Assembly: GCF_003363155.1 (NCBI RefSeq)
Contig: NZ_QRBE01000005.1
Span: 212,134-276,133, forward strand
Length of the DNA stretch: 64,000 nt
Source: Dyella monticola
GTDB lineage: Bacteria; Pseudomonadota; Gammaproteobacteria; Xanthomonadales; Rhodanobacteraceae
Reading direction: 5' to 3'
The notes under the pieces were generated by a model. The model ran no database searches and was not told the DNA's origin. It worked only from the letters and a program-made list of their open reading frames with translations. The first letter of the stretch is position 1. The number at the start of each line of letters is the position of its first letter. Position numbers and translations under genes: made by a program. Below are positions 25,475-35,300 of this stretch, piece by piece.

Positions 25475-27325
25475 ATGGAGAACGTGATGAAGTCGCGAAT
25501 CGCCGCAGCGCTGGGTTCCCACTCCTGCGCGCAGGAGTGGGCAGGATCAGGCGCCAGCCGACAGGTGAGGCAAGCGCTATCGCTGTCGCGTGCGCGCAGG
25601 ACCATGCTGTGCATCGCTATCGGCGTGTTGCTGGGTGCACAGGGCGCTGGTGCATACGCACAAGACGCAGGCACTTCCGCCGCGTCACCGTCCACCAATG
25701 CCACCATCAACCTGATCCGCCTGATGGTCAAGAAAGGGCTGATCACGCAAGGCGAAGCCGATGGCCTGCTCAAGCAAGCCGACGATGAAGCCATGCAAGC
25801 ACGCCAAGCCGCCGCGCCAGCCGCGGCCCCCGCGGACGGCGCGCAGCCGGGCGACGTGCGCGCGGTTTACGTGCCGCAGAACGTGCGCGATCAAATCCGC
25901 GATCAGGTCAAACAAGAGGTGATCGCACAAGCGAAGTCCGAGCACTGGGCCGAGCCCAATGCCTTGCCGGACTGGCTCGACCGCATCAGTTGGTTTGGCG
26001 ATGTGCACGTGCGCGATGAATCCTGGTACTACAGCCACAACAACTCGCCCTACTTCATCGATTACGGCACGCTCAACCGCACCGGTCCGTACGACATCAA
26101 CAGCCTGACCCAGGGCGTCACGCCGCCGATTTTCGATTCCACGCAAAATCGCTTGAATATGGTGCGCTTGCAGGCGCACATCGGCATGAACGTAAAACTG
26201 GGCGACACCGTTGCCGCGGGCGTGCGCATCGGTTCGGGCGGCGACAACAATCCCGTGTCCACGACGCAAACCCTGGGCGGCGGCCTGATCAAGAAAGACA
26301 TCTGGCTGGATCAGGCATGGGTACGCTGGCAGCCGGCGTCGTCGTATTCGATTACGGCCGGCCGCATGCCGCCGCCGTTCATGGTCACCGACCTGATCTA
26401 CTCCACCGAACTGAATTTCGACGGTGTCGCCACACATGGCGAACTGCCTTTCAGCGACGACCTGGGCGCGTTCGCCACGGCGGGTGGATTCCCGATTCAA
26501 TACACCAGCACCGATGCGCCAGAGCAGGCATTCGGCGACGACAAAGCCAACAACGGAGACAAGTGGTTGTGGGCGGCCCAGCTGGGCTTCAAATGGCAAT
26601 TCGCGAACGACGCGACATGGAAGGTGGCGCTGGCGTATTACTACTTCGACCACATGCAGGGCCAGCTTTCCGCGCCATGCGCCATCTATACGGGCATCGA
26701 CTATTGCAGCACCGACAGCACCGCGCCTGACTACATGCAAAAGGGCAACACGGTGTTTCTGCTGCGCGACATCGTTCCGGATCCGTCCTCGCCCGATAAC
26801 TACGCGCAGCCGCAATTCGTGGGGCTGTCCTACAACTATCACATCGCCGATCTGGTCAATAAGGTCGATTTCAAAATCGGCGAAACGCCGATGGAACTAC
26901 AGGCCGAATACGAACGCAACATGGCCTATCACGAGCAAGCCGCCTTCGACCGCTATCCGGATGGCCTGGGCCAGCCAGTGAACAACTACCAGTCCGGCAC
27001 CACGGCCGGCACCAACGGCCCGTACAAGAGTGGCCCGGTGGGCTGGCTGGTGCGCGGCATCCTCGGCACGCCGCAACCGATGGCCTTGAACGAATGGAAC
27101 ATCGCGCTCGGCTACAAGTACCTGCAGCCCGATGCGATGCTCGATGGCCTGACCGACCAGAACTTCCACCTCGGCGGCACCAATGCCAAGGGCTTCATCC
27201 TTACCGCCGATTACGGCATCGCACCGCGCACGTGGCTGTCGGCGCGTTACTACGGCGCCAAGCAGGTGTACGGACCACCGTTCACCATCGACGTGGTGCA
27301 GTTCGAAATCAGCACCAAATTTTGA
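25475..27325 (+). CDS. putative outer-membrane porin
   Basis: 616 residues from ATG 25475 with AAGGA 7 nt upstream. A hydrophobic signal core lies at about residues 45-62 (MLCIAIGVLLGAQGAGAYAQ), preceded by an atypically long 40-residue n-region partly encoded by a 24-bp palindrome. The mature start has a short helical segment (LIRLMVKKGLITQGEADGLLKQADDEA), as in the putative-porin family of Proteobacteria, then a long beta-barrel ending in VVQFEISTKF with terminal Phe. Position between tonB and the chaperone genes suggests a role in the TPS system, possibly as a TonB-energised or stabilising channel; that is inference. Confidence 0.85.
   Translation: MENVMKSRIAAALGSHSCAQEWAGSGASRQVRQALSLSRARRTMLCIAIGVLLGAQGAGAYAQDAGTSAASPSTNATINLIRLMVKKGLITQGEADGLLKQADDEAMQARQAAAPAAAPADGAQPGDVRAVYVPQNVRDQIRDQVKQEVIAQAKSEHWAEPNALPDWLDRISWFGDVHVRDESWYYSHNNSPYFIDYGTLNRTGPYDINSLTQGVTPPIFDSTQNRLNMVRLQAHIGMNVKLGDTVAAGVRIGSGGDNNPVSTTQTLGGGLIKKDIWLDQAWVRWQPASSYSITAGRMPPPFMVTDLIYSTELNFDGVATHGELPFSDDLGAFATAGGFPIQYTSTDAPEQAFGDDKANNGDKWLWAAQLGFKWQFANDATWKVALAYYYFDHMQGQLSAPCAIYTGIDYCSTDSTAPDYMQKGNTVFLLRDIVPDPSSPDNYAQPQFVGLSYNYHIADLVNKVDFKIGETPMELQAEYERNMAYHEQAAFDRYPDGLGQPVNNYQSGTTAGTNGPYKSGPVGWLVRGILGTPQPMALNEWNIALGYKYLQPDAMLDGLTDQNFHLGGTNAKGFILTADYGIAPRTWLSARYYGAKQVYGPPFTIDVVQFEISTKF
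25518..25541. repeat. 24-bp palindrome inside the porin signal-peptide region
   Basis: CCCACTCCTGCG/CGCAGGAGTGGG, a perfect palindrome encoding HSCAQEW in the n-region of the porin precursor. It has the look of a REP-type repeat inserted in frame. Confidence 0.75.
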
Positions 27326-27336
27326 GGCCGCAACCG

Positions 27337-27957
27337 ATGAAACGCGCAGCGATAATCGCCGGGTTCCTCTGCATCGCGCTAAGCACCCATGCGCAAGCGC
27401 AGAGCTTGGAAGACCAATTGCGCTCCCAGCTTGCCGACACCCGCAGCCAGTTGCAGGATTTGCAAGGCCAGCAGGCGCAATGGCAAACGGAGAAGGCCAC
27501 GCTGGAACAGGAACGCGACGCGGCCGTGAAAGAGGCCGATGCCGCCAAAGCGGCGCTCGGCAAAGACCGCTCCAGTGCATCGCAGGCCACCGCCGAGCTG
27601 GCCTCCGAACGGGCAACGCGCGAGCAGGCCCAGGCACAGATGCAGAGCCTGCAAAAGACCGTGGCCGACGCCACTGCGAAAGAACATGCGCAGCAACAGC
27701 ACAGTGACGATCTGACCGCGCAACTGAATCAGGTGCAGGCACAGGTCGCCACCTGCACGGCCAGGAACCAGCAGCTCTACAGCATCGGCAACGAGATTCT
27801 GGATGCGTACAGTCACATGAGCATCGGCCGCGTCGTGGCCAGCCGCGAGCCGTTTGCGTCCACCGAGCGGGTAAAGCTGGATAATGCGGCCCAGGCGTAT
27901 GGCGACCGGCTTTACCAGAGCCGTTACGACCCTCATATGCCCGCCAAAAAGCCCTGA
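27337..27957 (+). CDS. periplasmic coiled-coil protein
   Basis: 206 residues from ATG 27337, 11 nt after the porin stop. Signal peptide to about residue 22 (STHAQAQ). Residues about 25-145 are an almost continuous heptad-rich Gln/Ala/Glu helix (QLRSQLADTRSQLQDLQGQQAQW...), then a short conserved-looking segment (TCTARNQQLYSIGNEILDAYSHMSIGRVVASREPF). No database family is recognised. It is probably a periplasmic accessory of the haemagglutinin secretion system, perhaps holding unfolded substrate or spanning the periplasm. Confidence 0.85.
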   Translation: MKRAAIIAGFLCIALSTHAQAQSLEDQLRSQLADTRSQLQDLQGQQAQWQTEKATLEQERDAAVKEADAAKAALGKDRSSASQATAELASERATREQAQAQMQSLQKTVADATAKEHAQQQHSDDLTAQLNQVQAQVATCTARNQQLYSIGNEILDAYSHMSIGRVVASREPFASTERVKLDNAAQAYGDRLYQSRYDPHMPAKKP

Positions 27958-28084
27958 ATCCCGTGCATCGGCGTTCAATTTGGCGTAGGGTGCGGTTTGG
28001 TGCGCCGGCGTCGGCCTGCCACGCATCGATGCCGGAGGCTCGCATGCGTTCATCCCAACTTACTGAATCCAGAGATCCAAACTC

Positions 28085-28705
28085 ATGCGAATGAATCGAC
28101 CGCTGATAACGCTTGCAGCCATCACCCTGGCGGGTGCGCCGGGTCCTGCAGCGTTTGCCCAGTCCAGCAACAATGGTCCGCCGATGAGCGGCCCTGTCGT
28201 ATCCGGCGTCTGCTTCCTGTCGCGCGAGGCCATCTTCGCCAATGCCAAGGTCGGCAAGGCCGCCACGGATCGCCTGAAACAGCTGGCTGCGCAGGCACAA
28301 AGTGACATCGATGCGGAGCGCAAGCCGCTCGATGCCGATGTGCAGAGCTACCGGTCGCAGGCGTCGTCGCTGACGGCCGATCAACGTCAATCGCGCGAGC
28401 AGGCGCTCTCGGAGCGCGTGCAGAAAGTGCAGGCAGACCAGACCTTGCGTGGGCGGGAACTGGAAGCCACGCGCGAAAAGGCCTTTAACCAAATCGCCCA
28501 GTACGCGCAGCCGGTGATCTCCGATGCGTATCGCAACAAGGGCTGCGGTGTCTTGCTGGATCGCAACATGGTGCTAGGCGGCAACATGACCAATGACCTG
28601 ACGCCACTGGTGATTCAGGGTCTGGACGCGAAGGTCACGACCATTTCGTTCAACCTCGAGCAGCTTCCGGCCAGCAGCGGCGCACCGAACGGCACGTCCA
28701 GGTAA
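28085..28705 (+). CDS. OmpH/Skp-family periplasmic chaperone
   Basis: 206 residues with signal peptide (to AFAQ, about residue 26). The start VVSGVCFLSREAIFANAKVGKAATDRLKQL matches the Skp body strand with helix onset. A long charged helical hairpin with QSRE and LRGRELEATREKAFNQIA follows, then DAYRNKGCGVLLDRNMVL closing the body. Skp keeps outer-membrane proteins soluble in the periplasm. A copy placed between the TPS machinery and a 4115-residue substrate suggests a dedicated chaperone for TpsA or TpsB. The 127-nt gap before it shows no gene. Confidence 0.88.
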   Translation: MRMNRPLITLAAITLAGAPGPAAFAQSSNNGPPMSGPVVSGVCFLSREAIFANAKVGKAATDRLKQLAAQAQSDIDAERKPLDADVQSYRSQASSLTADQRQSREQALSERVQKVQADQTLRGRELEATREKAFNQIAQYAQPVISDAYRNKGCGVLLDRNMVLGGNMTNDLTPLVIQGLDAKVTTISFNLEQLPASSGAPNGTSR

Positions 28706-28720
28706 TCCGCGCGTGAACGC

Positions 28721-29083
28721 ATGCGCGTGATGCTACCGTCTGTCGTCGTGTTGCTGAGCATGGTGTCTCTGGCACATGCACAGGCCTCGGCGCAGGCGGT
28801 TGCATCGGTGCAAAGCGATGCAACATCCTGCGTCGACGTCAGCGTCAACGATCAGCGGTCATTGTCCTATGCCTGCCTGAATCAGCGCCTGGCGTCGGCC
28901 ATTCAACCGACGCCGCCATCCCCCATACAGCTCGATGCCGTGGCGCACGCGCCCGGCAATCAGCAAGTCGGGCAATTCAATTTCTCGGCGTTCAGTCACC
29001 AAATGGGCAACAGCCTTGGCAAGTCGGTGATCCCGCAGCGCCCGCCGCCGGCAGCGGCACCGCCCTTGCTGGGTGTGCACTAA
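28721..29083 (+). CDS. small secreted protein of the haemagglutinin locus
   Basis: 120 residues, 15 nt after the Skp-like gene. Signal peptide to about residue 20 (SLAHAQA). A Cys pair sits in ATSCVDVSVNDQRSLSYACLNQRL, then a Pro-rich tail ends near PPPAAAPPLLGVH. The two cysteines likely form a disulfide. No family is recognised; co-occurrence with the TPS genes suggests an accessory role. Confidence 0.75.
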   Translation: MRVMLPSVVVLLSMVSLAHAQASAQAVASVQSDATSCVDVSVNDQRSLSYACLNQRLASAIQPTPPSPIQLDAVAHAPGNQQVGQFNFSAFSHQMGNSLGKSVIPQRPPPAAAPPLLGVH

Positions 29084-29226
29084 TCTCTTATCGATGTGGC
29101 GGCGCTGGACCTTTAGGCCATCGGTATTTTAGACGTTGCTTCGCTGAGGCGAGCGCCCACCTGACGGATCGGCACCTATCCAACGCGCTAGCCTTTGCTT
29201 CGCGTGAAAACCCCGCGACATCCCCC

Positions 29227-29274
29227 ATGAAATTTTGATGACACGGTTCAGTCCGTCATCCACGCAGCGGTCTA
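29227..29274 (+). promoter_or_regulatory. candidate ECF-sigma promoter of the haemagglutinin gene
   Basis: Second copy of the 48-bp element found before tpsB: ATGAAATTTT, TGACA, GGTTCAGTCC and CGGTCTA with identical spacing. It ends 44 nt before the GTG start of the giant gene, a normal distance for a promoter, and lies in a 234-nt gap with no other gene. Confidence 0.65.
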
Positions 29275-29317
29275 CTTAGCCGAAGGCCTAGCGAAATTCG
29301 TTCAGGGGAAAAGCTTT

Positions 29318-32300
29318 GTGATCACACCGGTCGGTTCAGGCAAACCTTCCCGCTCCATGCGTACCGTAACGGCCAGGCATCCGCTGGCCTATGCCATTGC
29401 CTGTGTGCTTGCGATGGCGGGGATGTCGGCGCATGCCGGTACGACACAGGCGCTCAGTCAAGGATGGTTGGCGCAACAGGCGTCGAATCGGCCCGCTACG
29501 CCAGCGGTTGGCAGCTCGACCTCAGCGCTCAGCGGCATTACCGGTCAAACGCCGCAGCAACTGCTGCAAGAGCAACAGGTGCAGCAATCGCTGGCCAATC
29601 TGGCGCGCGCCGCGCAAGCGGTTGCAGCGCAAGTGGCCGCACAGCAATCGGCACAGCAGACCGCTCAACAACAGACATCGCCAGTGCCCAATGGTCTTGC
29701 GCCTGGCGGTCTGGTCGTGGCGCCGGGTGTGGCGGGCAATGCATCGTTATGGCAGAACGCGAGCGCGCCCGCGCAAACCACGTCCAACGGACAGACCACC
29801 GTCCAGATTACGCAGACGGCGCAAAAAGCCATCCTCTCCTGGAGCAGCTTCAACGTCGGTCGCACCACCACGCTGTATTTCAACCAAAGCGGTGGCAATC
29901 AGACCAATGGCAGCGCGAACAACTGGATCGTGCTCAATCGCGTGACCGACCCCAGCGGCGTGCCGAGCCAGATCTTTGGACAGATCAAAGCCGAAGGCAC
30001 CGTCTATATTCTCAATCACAACGGCATCTTGTTTGGCGCAGGAAGCCAGGTGAATACGCAGTCGCTGCTGGCCAGTTCGCTGGATCTGTTCAGCAGCGAT
30101 GTGAACGTAAGCAACAGCACGTTCCTCACCAGCGGCATCCAGGGCGGTGCGACGCAGGCGACACCATTCCTGGTCGATGGCGTGTTTACCGATGGCGCCA
30201 ACCACAATGTCGTGGTGCAGCAGGGCGCATCCATGACGTCCGGTTCGCAAGGTTTCATATTGCTGGCGGCGCCCAATGTATCCAATGCGGGCAGCATCGT
30301 TGCCGATGACGGCGAGGCCATTCTCGCGGCGGGCGTGCAGTTTTCCGATCTTTCCGCGGGCAAGCAGAATGCACCATTGAGCGTTCTGGACGAGCAGTCC
30401 TCTGCGACGACGTCGTATCCCGGTGGCACCGTCACCAACACTGGCCTGGTGCAAGCGCGTCGCGGGCAGGTGAGCATGCTCGGCTACAACGTGGATCAGG
30501 AAGGCGTGGCGCTGGCATCGACCAGCATCAGCTATCCGGGCAGCATCGATCTGAATGCGAGCGACGAAGGCCTGGGTGCCGGCGATTTTCTACGTGATGG
30601 CACGCTGACGCTCGGCCCCAATTCGGTGACGACCGTGCTGCCGGAAAAAGATGGCACGACGACCACCTCCACCGCGGCGGCTACGGCGGCGTTCACGCCA
30701 GGCAGCGTCAGCCTTACCGGCGGTACGGTCACCTTCGACGCGGGCTCGCTGGTGGAGGCGCCCAATGCGACATTGAATGTGCTGGCCAACGTCATCGCGG
30801 CTGAGGCGGTCAATGCCGGGCCGACTTATGGGCGTATCTATGTCGACAACGGCGCGGTCATCGACGTGTCGGGCCTGGCCGACGTCGAACTGCCGATGTC
30901 GGCCCTGCTGGTGACGATTCCGCGCATCGGCCAGAACGAGCTCGCCGACTCGCCGCTGCTGCGCAACAGTTTTTTGTACACGCAGCCAAACCTGGTGGTG
31001 GACAGCACGCAAAGCGGCGTGACCGCGGATGGTTTAAGTTGGGTGGGCAGCCCCATCTTGAACGTATCCGGTTACGTGCAGGACATTCCGCGCGACATCA
31101 CGCAAATGATGACGAACGGTGGCAGCATCACCTTCAACGGCAATCAGGTGATCGTGCGCAGTGGCGCGCAGATCAACCTTGATGGTGGTTACATCGCGTA
31201 TCAGGCCGGCTGGATCACCACGCCCAACCTGGTTGCCGCGAACGGTCGGATCTACAACATCGCCGACGCCGATCCCAATCAGGTTTACGTCGGTTTTGCC
31301 GGCGATTACGAGGTGGCCGACAATCGCTGGGGCGTTACGTCCAACTACAGCAATCCGCTGTTGGCCGGGGCTACGCGCTGGGACACCGGTTTCGCGGTGG
31401 GCGGCAACGCCGGCACGCTGACGATTGGCGCAGGTACGTTCGCACTGGATGGCGAGGTCACGGCGAAGGCGTTTCCAGGACGCAACCAGGTTGCGAACGG
31501 CACGCAGCCAAGCGGCGGCACGCTGAGCATTCCTGCCGGTGTGCTGCAGCAATCGGTGCCGACGATCGAGCAGATCGATCCGCAATTTCAGGCGTCCACG
31601 CCATGGCAAACCGTACAGAATACGGAAGGCGGCAGCGCCGGTACGCAACTGTCGGCGGACCTGGTGCAGCAGGGTGGTTTCAGTTCGCTCAGTGTGACCA
31701 ATCCAAGCGATATTCAGGAGACATCGGGCACGGTGCTGAGCGTGCTTCCGGGCGGATCGATCCAGTTGACGGCGCCGCACATCGACGTGCAGGGTCAATT
31801 GAGTGCGCCGTCGGGCTCGATCACGCTAACGTCGACAGGGCAGCCCGGTTCCAGCCAGCTTGCCAACGCGATTATCGTCGGCGATGACGCGGTGCTGAGT
31901 GCGCGCGGATTGTGGGTCAACGATACAGGTCTTCCTGCCGACAATTATGTCGGCGATCGGTATATCAACGGCGGCAGCATCAGCTTGATCACCGATCAAA
32001 CGGAACCGCCGAACGGCGGAGCCGATCAGACAGGATCCATCCTGCTGCAGCCAGGCAGTTTGCTGGACGTTTCCAGCGGCGGGTACGTCAATGGCAGTGG
32101 CGTGCTGCAGTTGACCAACGGTATTCCCGACGGCAGCGGCGGCAATATCAGTCTGGTCACTTATGCTGCCTCGGGCAATTATCAATTCTACGGCGGCACG
32201 TCGGGATTGACGCCGCCACCCAAGTCGATCGAGACCGCATCGATCCAGCTGGGTGGTACGTTGCGTGCATACGGTTTCAGCGGCGGCGGCACACTCGCGC

Positions 32301-35300
32301 TGCAAGCCGCGGATATCCAGATCGGAGGAAATCCAGCGAATCTTGCTTTGAGCAATGGCTTGTATCTACAGCCATCCTTCTTCGCGGGGCAAGGTTTCGA
32401 CACGTACGCATTGACATCCATCACGGACGCCAACATCGCGCCAGGCACCACGCTGCGCATCAGCAATGACAATCTGCTGCCGAATGAACCTGCTTTGCTT
32501 GCCGCGCCCACCGGCACGGACATCTACGGCATAAGTCAGGTAACGGACAGCAGCTACATTGGCATAGGGCAGCTCGCTCCCTATCTGCGCTACGTGTCGC
32601 AGACGTCCAGTGGCGCGGGTTTCTCTTTGAGCGCGGGTTCTTATCTGGATTGGCTGGCGACACCTGGCGTTTATTCCGACGGTCCCATCAAGTATCCCGG
32701 CGTCACCGGCTCGGTAACCCTGGGCGCGGGCGCGACCATTGCTGCCGATGCAGGCGCCACGGTCACGCTGGCGGGTACGCAATCGACGATCGTGGACGGA
32801 GCCATCGACGCACCCGGCGGTACGATCAACGTCAAGACCAATGCGTTGAACTCCAATATCACGCCCGTGGCGATTTCGCAGGTATGGCTGGGGTCGGGCG
32901 CGAATTTGAATGTGGCAGGTGTTTCGCTGATCGATCCGCTTGCCGCTGCCGCACCGGGTCCTGCGGTGGGGCTGGGTGTGTCCTCACGGTTTACGCCTTA
33001 TACCGGTACGGTGCTCAATGGCGGCACCGTCAATATGTTGTCCACCGGCTACCTGCTCACGGCACAGGGCAGCCTCATCAATGCCTCCGGTAGCGCCGAT
33101 GTCTATGATCTTCCCAGCACCGCCGCAGGCATGTCGGGAACGGAAGCGGCGTATGTGCCCACACCGGTCTGGAGCAATGGCGGCAGCATTGTGTTTTCCG
33201 CGGCCGCGGGTCTTTACGCAGATGGCAACCTGCTTGCGGCGGCAGGTAGCGCTAGCGCCGAAGGAGGAAACCTTCGCATCGAGGGATTTGCAAATACCTT
33301 CTCTGTAGATCCCGTCGCCACCGCCATCATCCTGCAGCAATCAGGCTCACTGATACCTGCCGGCTTGCAGCCAGGTGGCATGGTGGAGCCCGGTGGTGGT
33401 TCGGGCGTATTACATTTTGCGTTGGATCGTTTGCATGGCTCGGGTATTACCAGCTTGGCCCTCGGCTCGGACCCGACGACCACCGTTTTCGGGTATTACC
33501 CGATACCCGTGGGCTTTGCCGGCAACATCGATCTATCGCTCGGGAAAAGCCTGTCCATCTATGCGCAAAGCCTGATCGCGTTGCCGGCCGGCAGTACCGC
33601 GTTGCCGTCCAATGCCAGCAACACGTATATCCAGGGCAACGGCACGGTGCACATCACCGCCCCGTATGTGGAAATCATTGGCGCACAATCACCGCAGCCC
33701 GTAGCCGGCGACGGTACCTTGCTGGTCAACGCCGGCTTTATCGACCTTGGTGATCAAATCAACCTCGAGGGTTGGGCGAACGCCACGTTTAGCTCGAGCA
33801 GTGATCTGCGTTTCTATGCGCCACCGAATCTCGAATATTCGAGCAGCAGCACCACACCCTTCACCGGCACATTGTTCACCACCGGCAACCTCTCGCTGCA
33901 GGCCGCGCAGATCTACCCGATGAGCAATTACCCGTTTGCGGTCATTGCCAATCCGTCGGGATTGGACGACCCGCAAGGCAAGGCGTGGTCGACCACGCTG
34001 ACCATCCTGGGTAACGGCGCCAGCACGGCACCGCTGTCGGCGGGAGGCACGCTGTTGCTGGATGCCGATACGATCGACCAGGACGGCACCGTGCGTGCGC
34101 CGTCCGGCACGCTGATCATCGGCGTGAGCGATACGGCATCGACCGCCAGTGCGCTGAACACGTCGAGCAGCTATCTGGTCAAGACGCAAAACGTGCAACT
34201 GGGTAGCGGCAGCATCACCTCGGTGTCGCTGGATGGCGAAGTGGTGCCGTTCGGTTCCACGGTCGATGGTGAGGAGTGGAGTTATAACGGCGATCCCTAC
34301 GCCACCACGCCGCAGTTGGGCGCGCCGCCGAGCAAGAACATCACCATCGCGGGCGCGAATGTTTCGCTGGATAGCGGCGCTACGATCGATATAAGCGGTG
34401 GCGGCGACTTGCAGGCATCCGAATGGGTACCCGGCACTGGCGGCACGCGCGACGTACTGTCCCAGTACGAAACCAGTTATGCGACCAGCGCCAGCGGCAC
34501 ACAGGTGCCGCAGTACAGCGACGGACGCGCGATCTACGCGATCATTCCCGGCTACGCGGCGCCGGTGGCCGCACAAGATGCGGCGCTGGAAAATGGCGCG
34601 GGTACGGGGCCGGCAGCGGGGCAGTCGGTGTATCTGTCCGGCATGCCGGGCTTGCCGGCCGGTTATTACGTGCTGCTGCCGGCGAAGTACGCCACGCTGC
34701 CGGGCGCTTATCGCGTCGTGCAGGACACCGGCTCGCAAGATGCCGTGCTCGGCCAGAACGCCGTGCTGCCCGATGGCACCCTGAGCGTCACCGGCTATTT
34801 CGGCAATGCGTTGGATGGCGCGCACAATGCGCGCACGACCACCTTTCTGGTGCAGTCCAGCTCGGTATGGCAGCAGTATTCGCAATATCAATTCAGCAAC
34901 GCCAATACCTATTTCGCCAACCAGGCCAGCCAGGCCGGCACAGTCGCGCCAGCGCTGCCCATGGACGCCGGGCACCTGATACTCAGCGCCACGCAGCAGT
35001 TGCAATTGAGTGCGAGCTTGCTCGGCGCTCCGGCCAGTGGCGGTCGTGGCTCGTTGGTGGATATTGCGGCTCAATACATCCAGGTGACGAGTCCGGATTC
35101 GACGCCACTGGCAGGCTATTTGCAGATCTCCGCCGATTCGTTGTCCTCGTTCGATGCGGGTAGCTTGCTGCTCGGCGGTACGCGTCAACTCGATAGCGAT
35201 GGCTACCAGGTGACAAGCGTGGCCGACAGCGTGGTGCTGTCCAACGACAGCGCGCATCCACTGCAAGGGCCGGAAATACTGTTGGTGACCGATGGCAACA

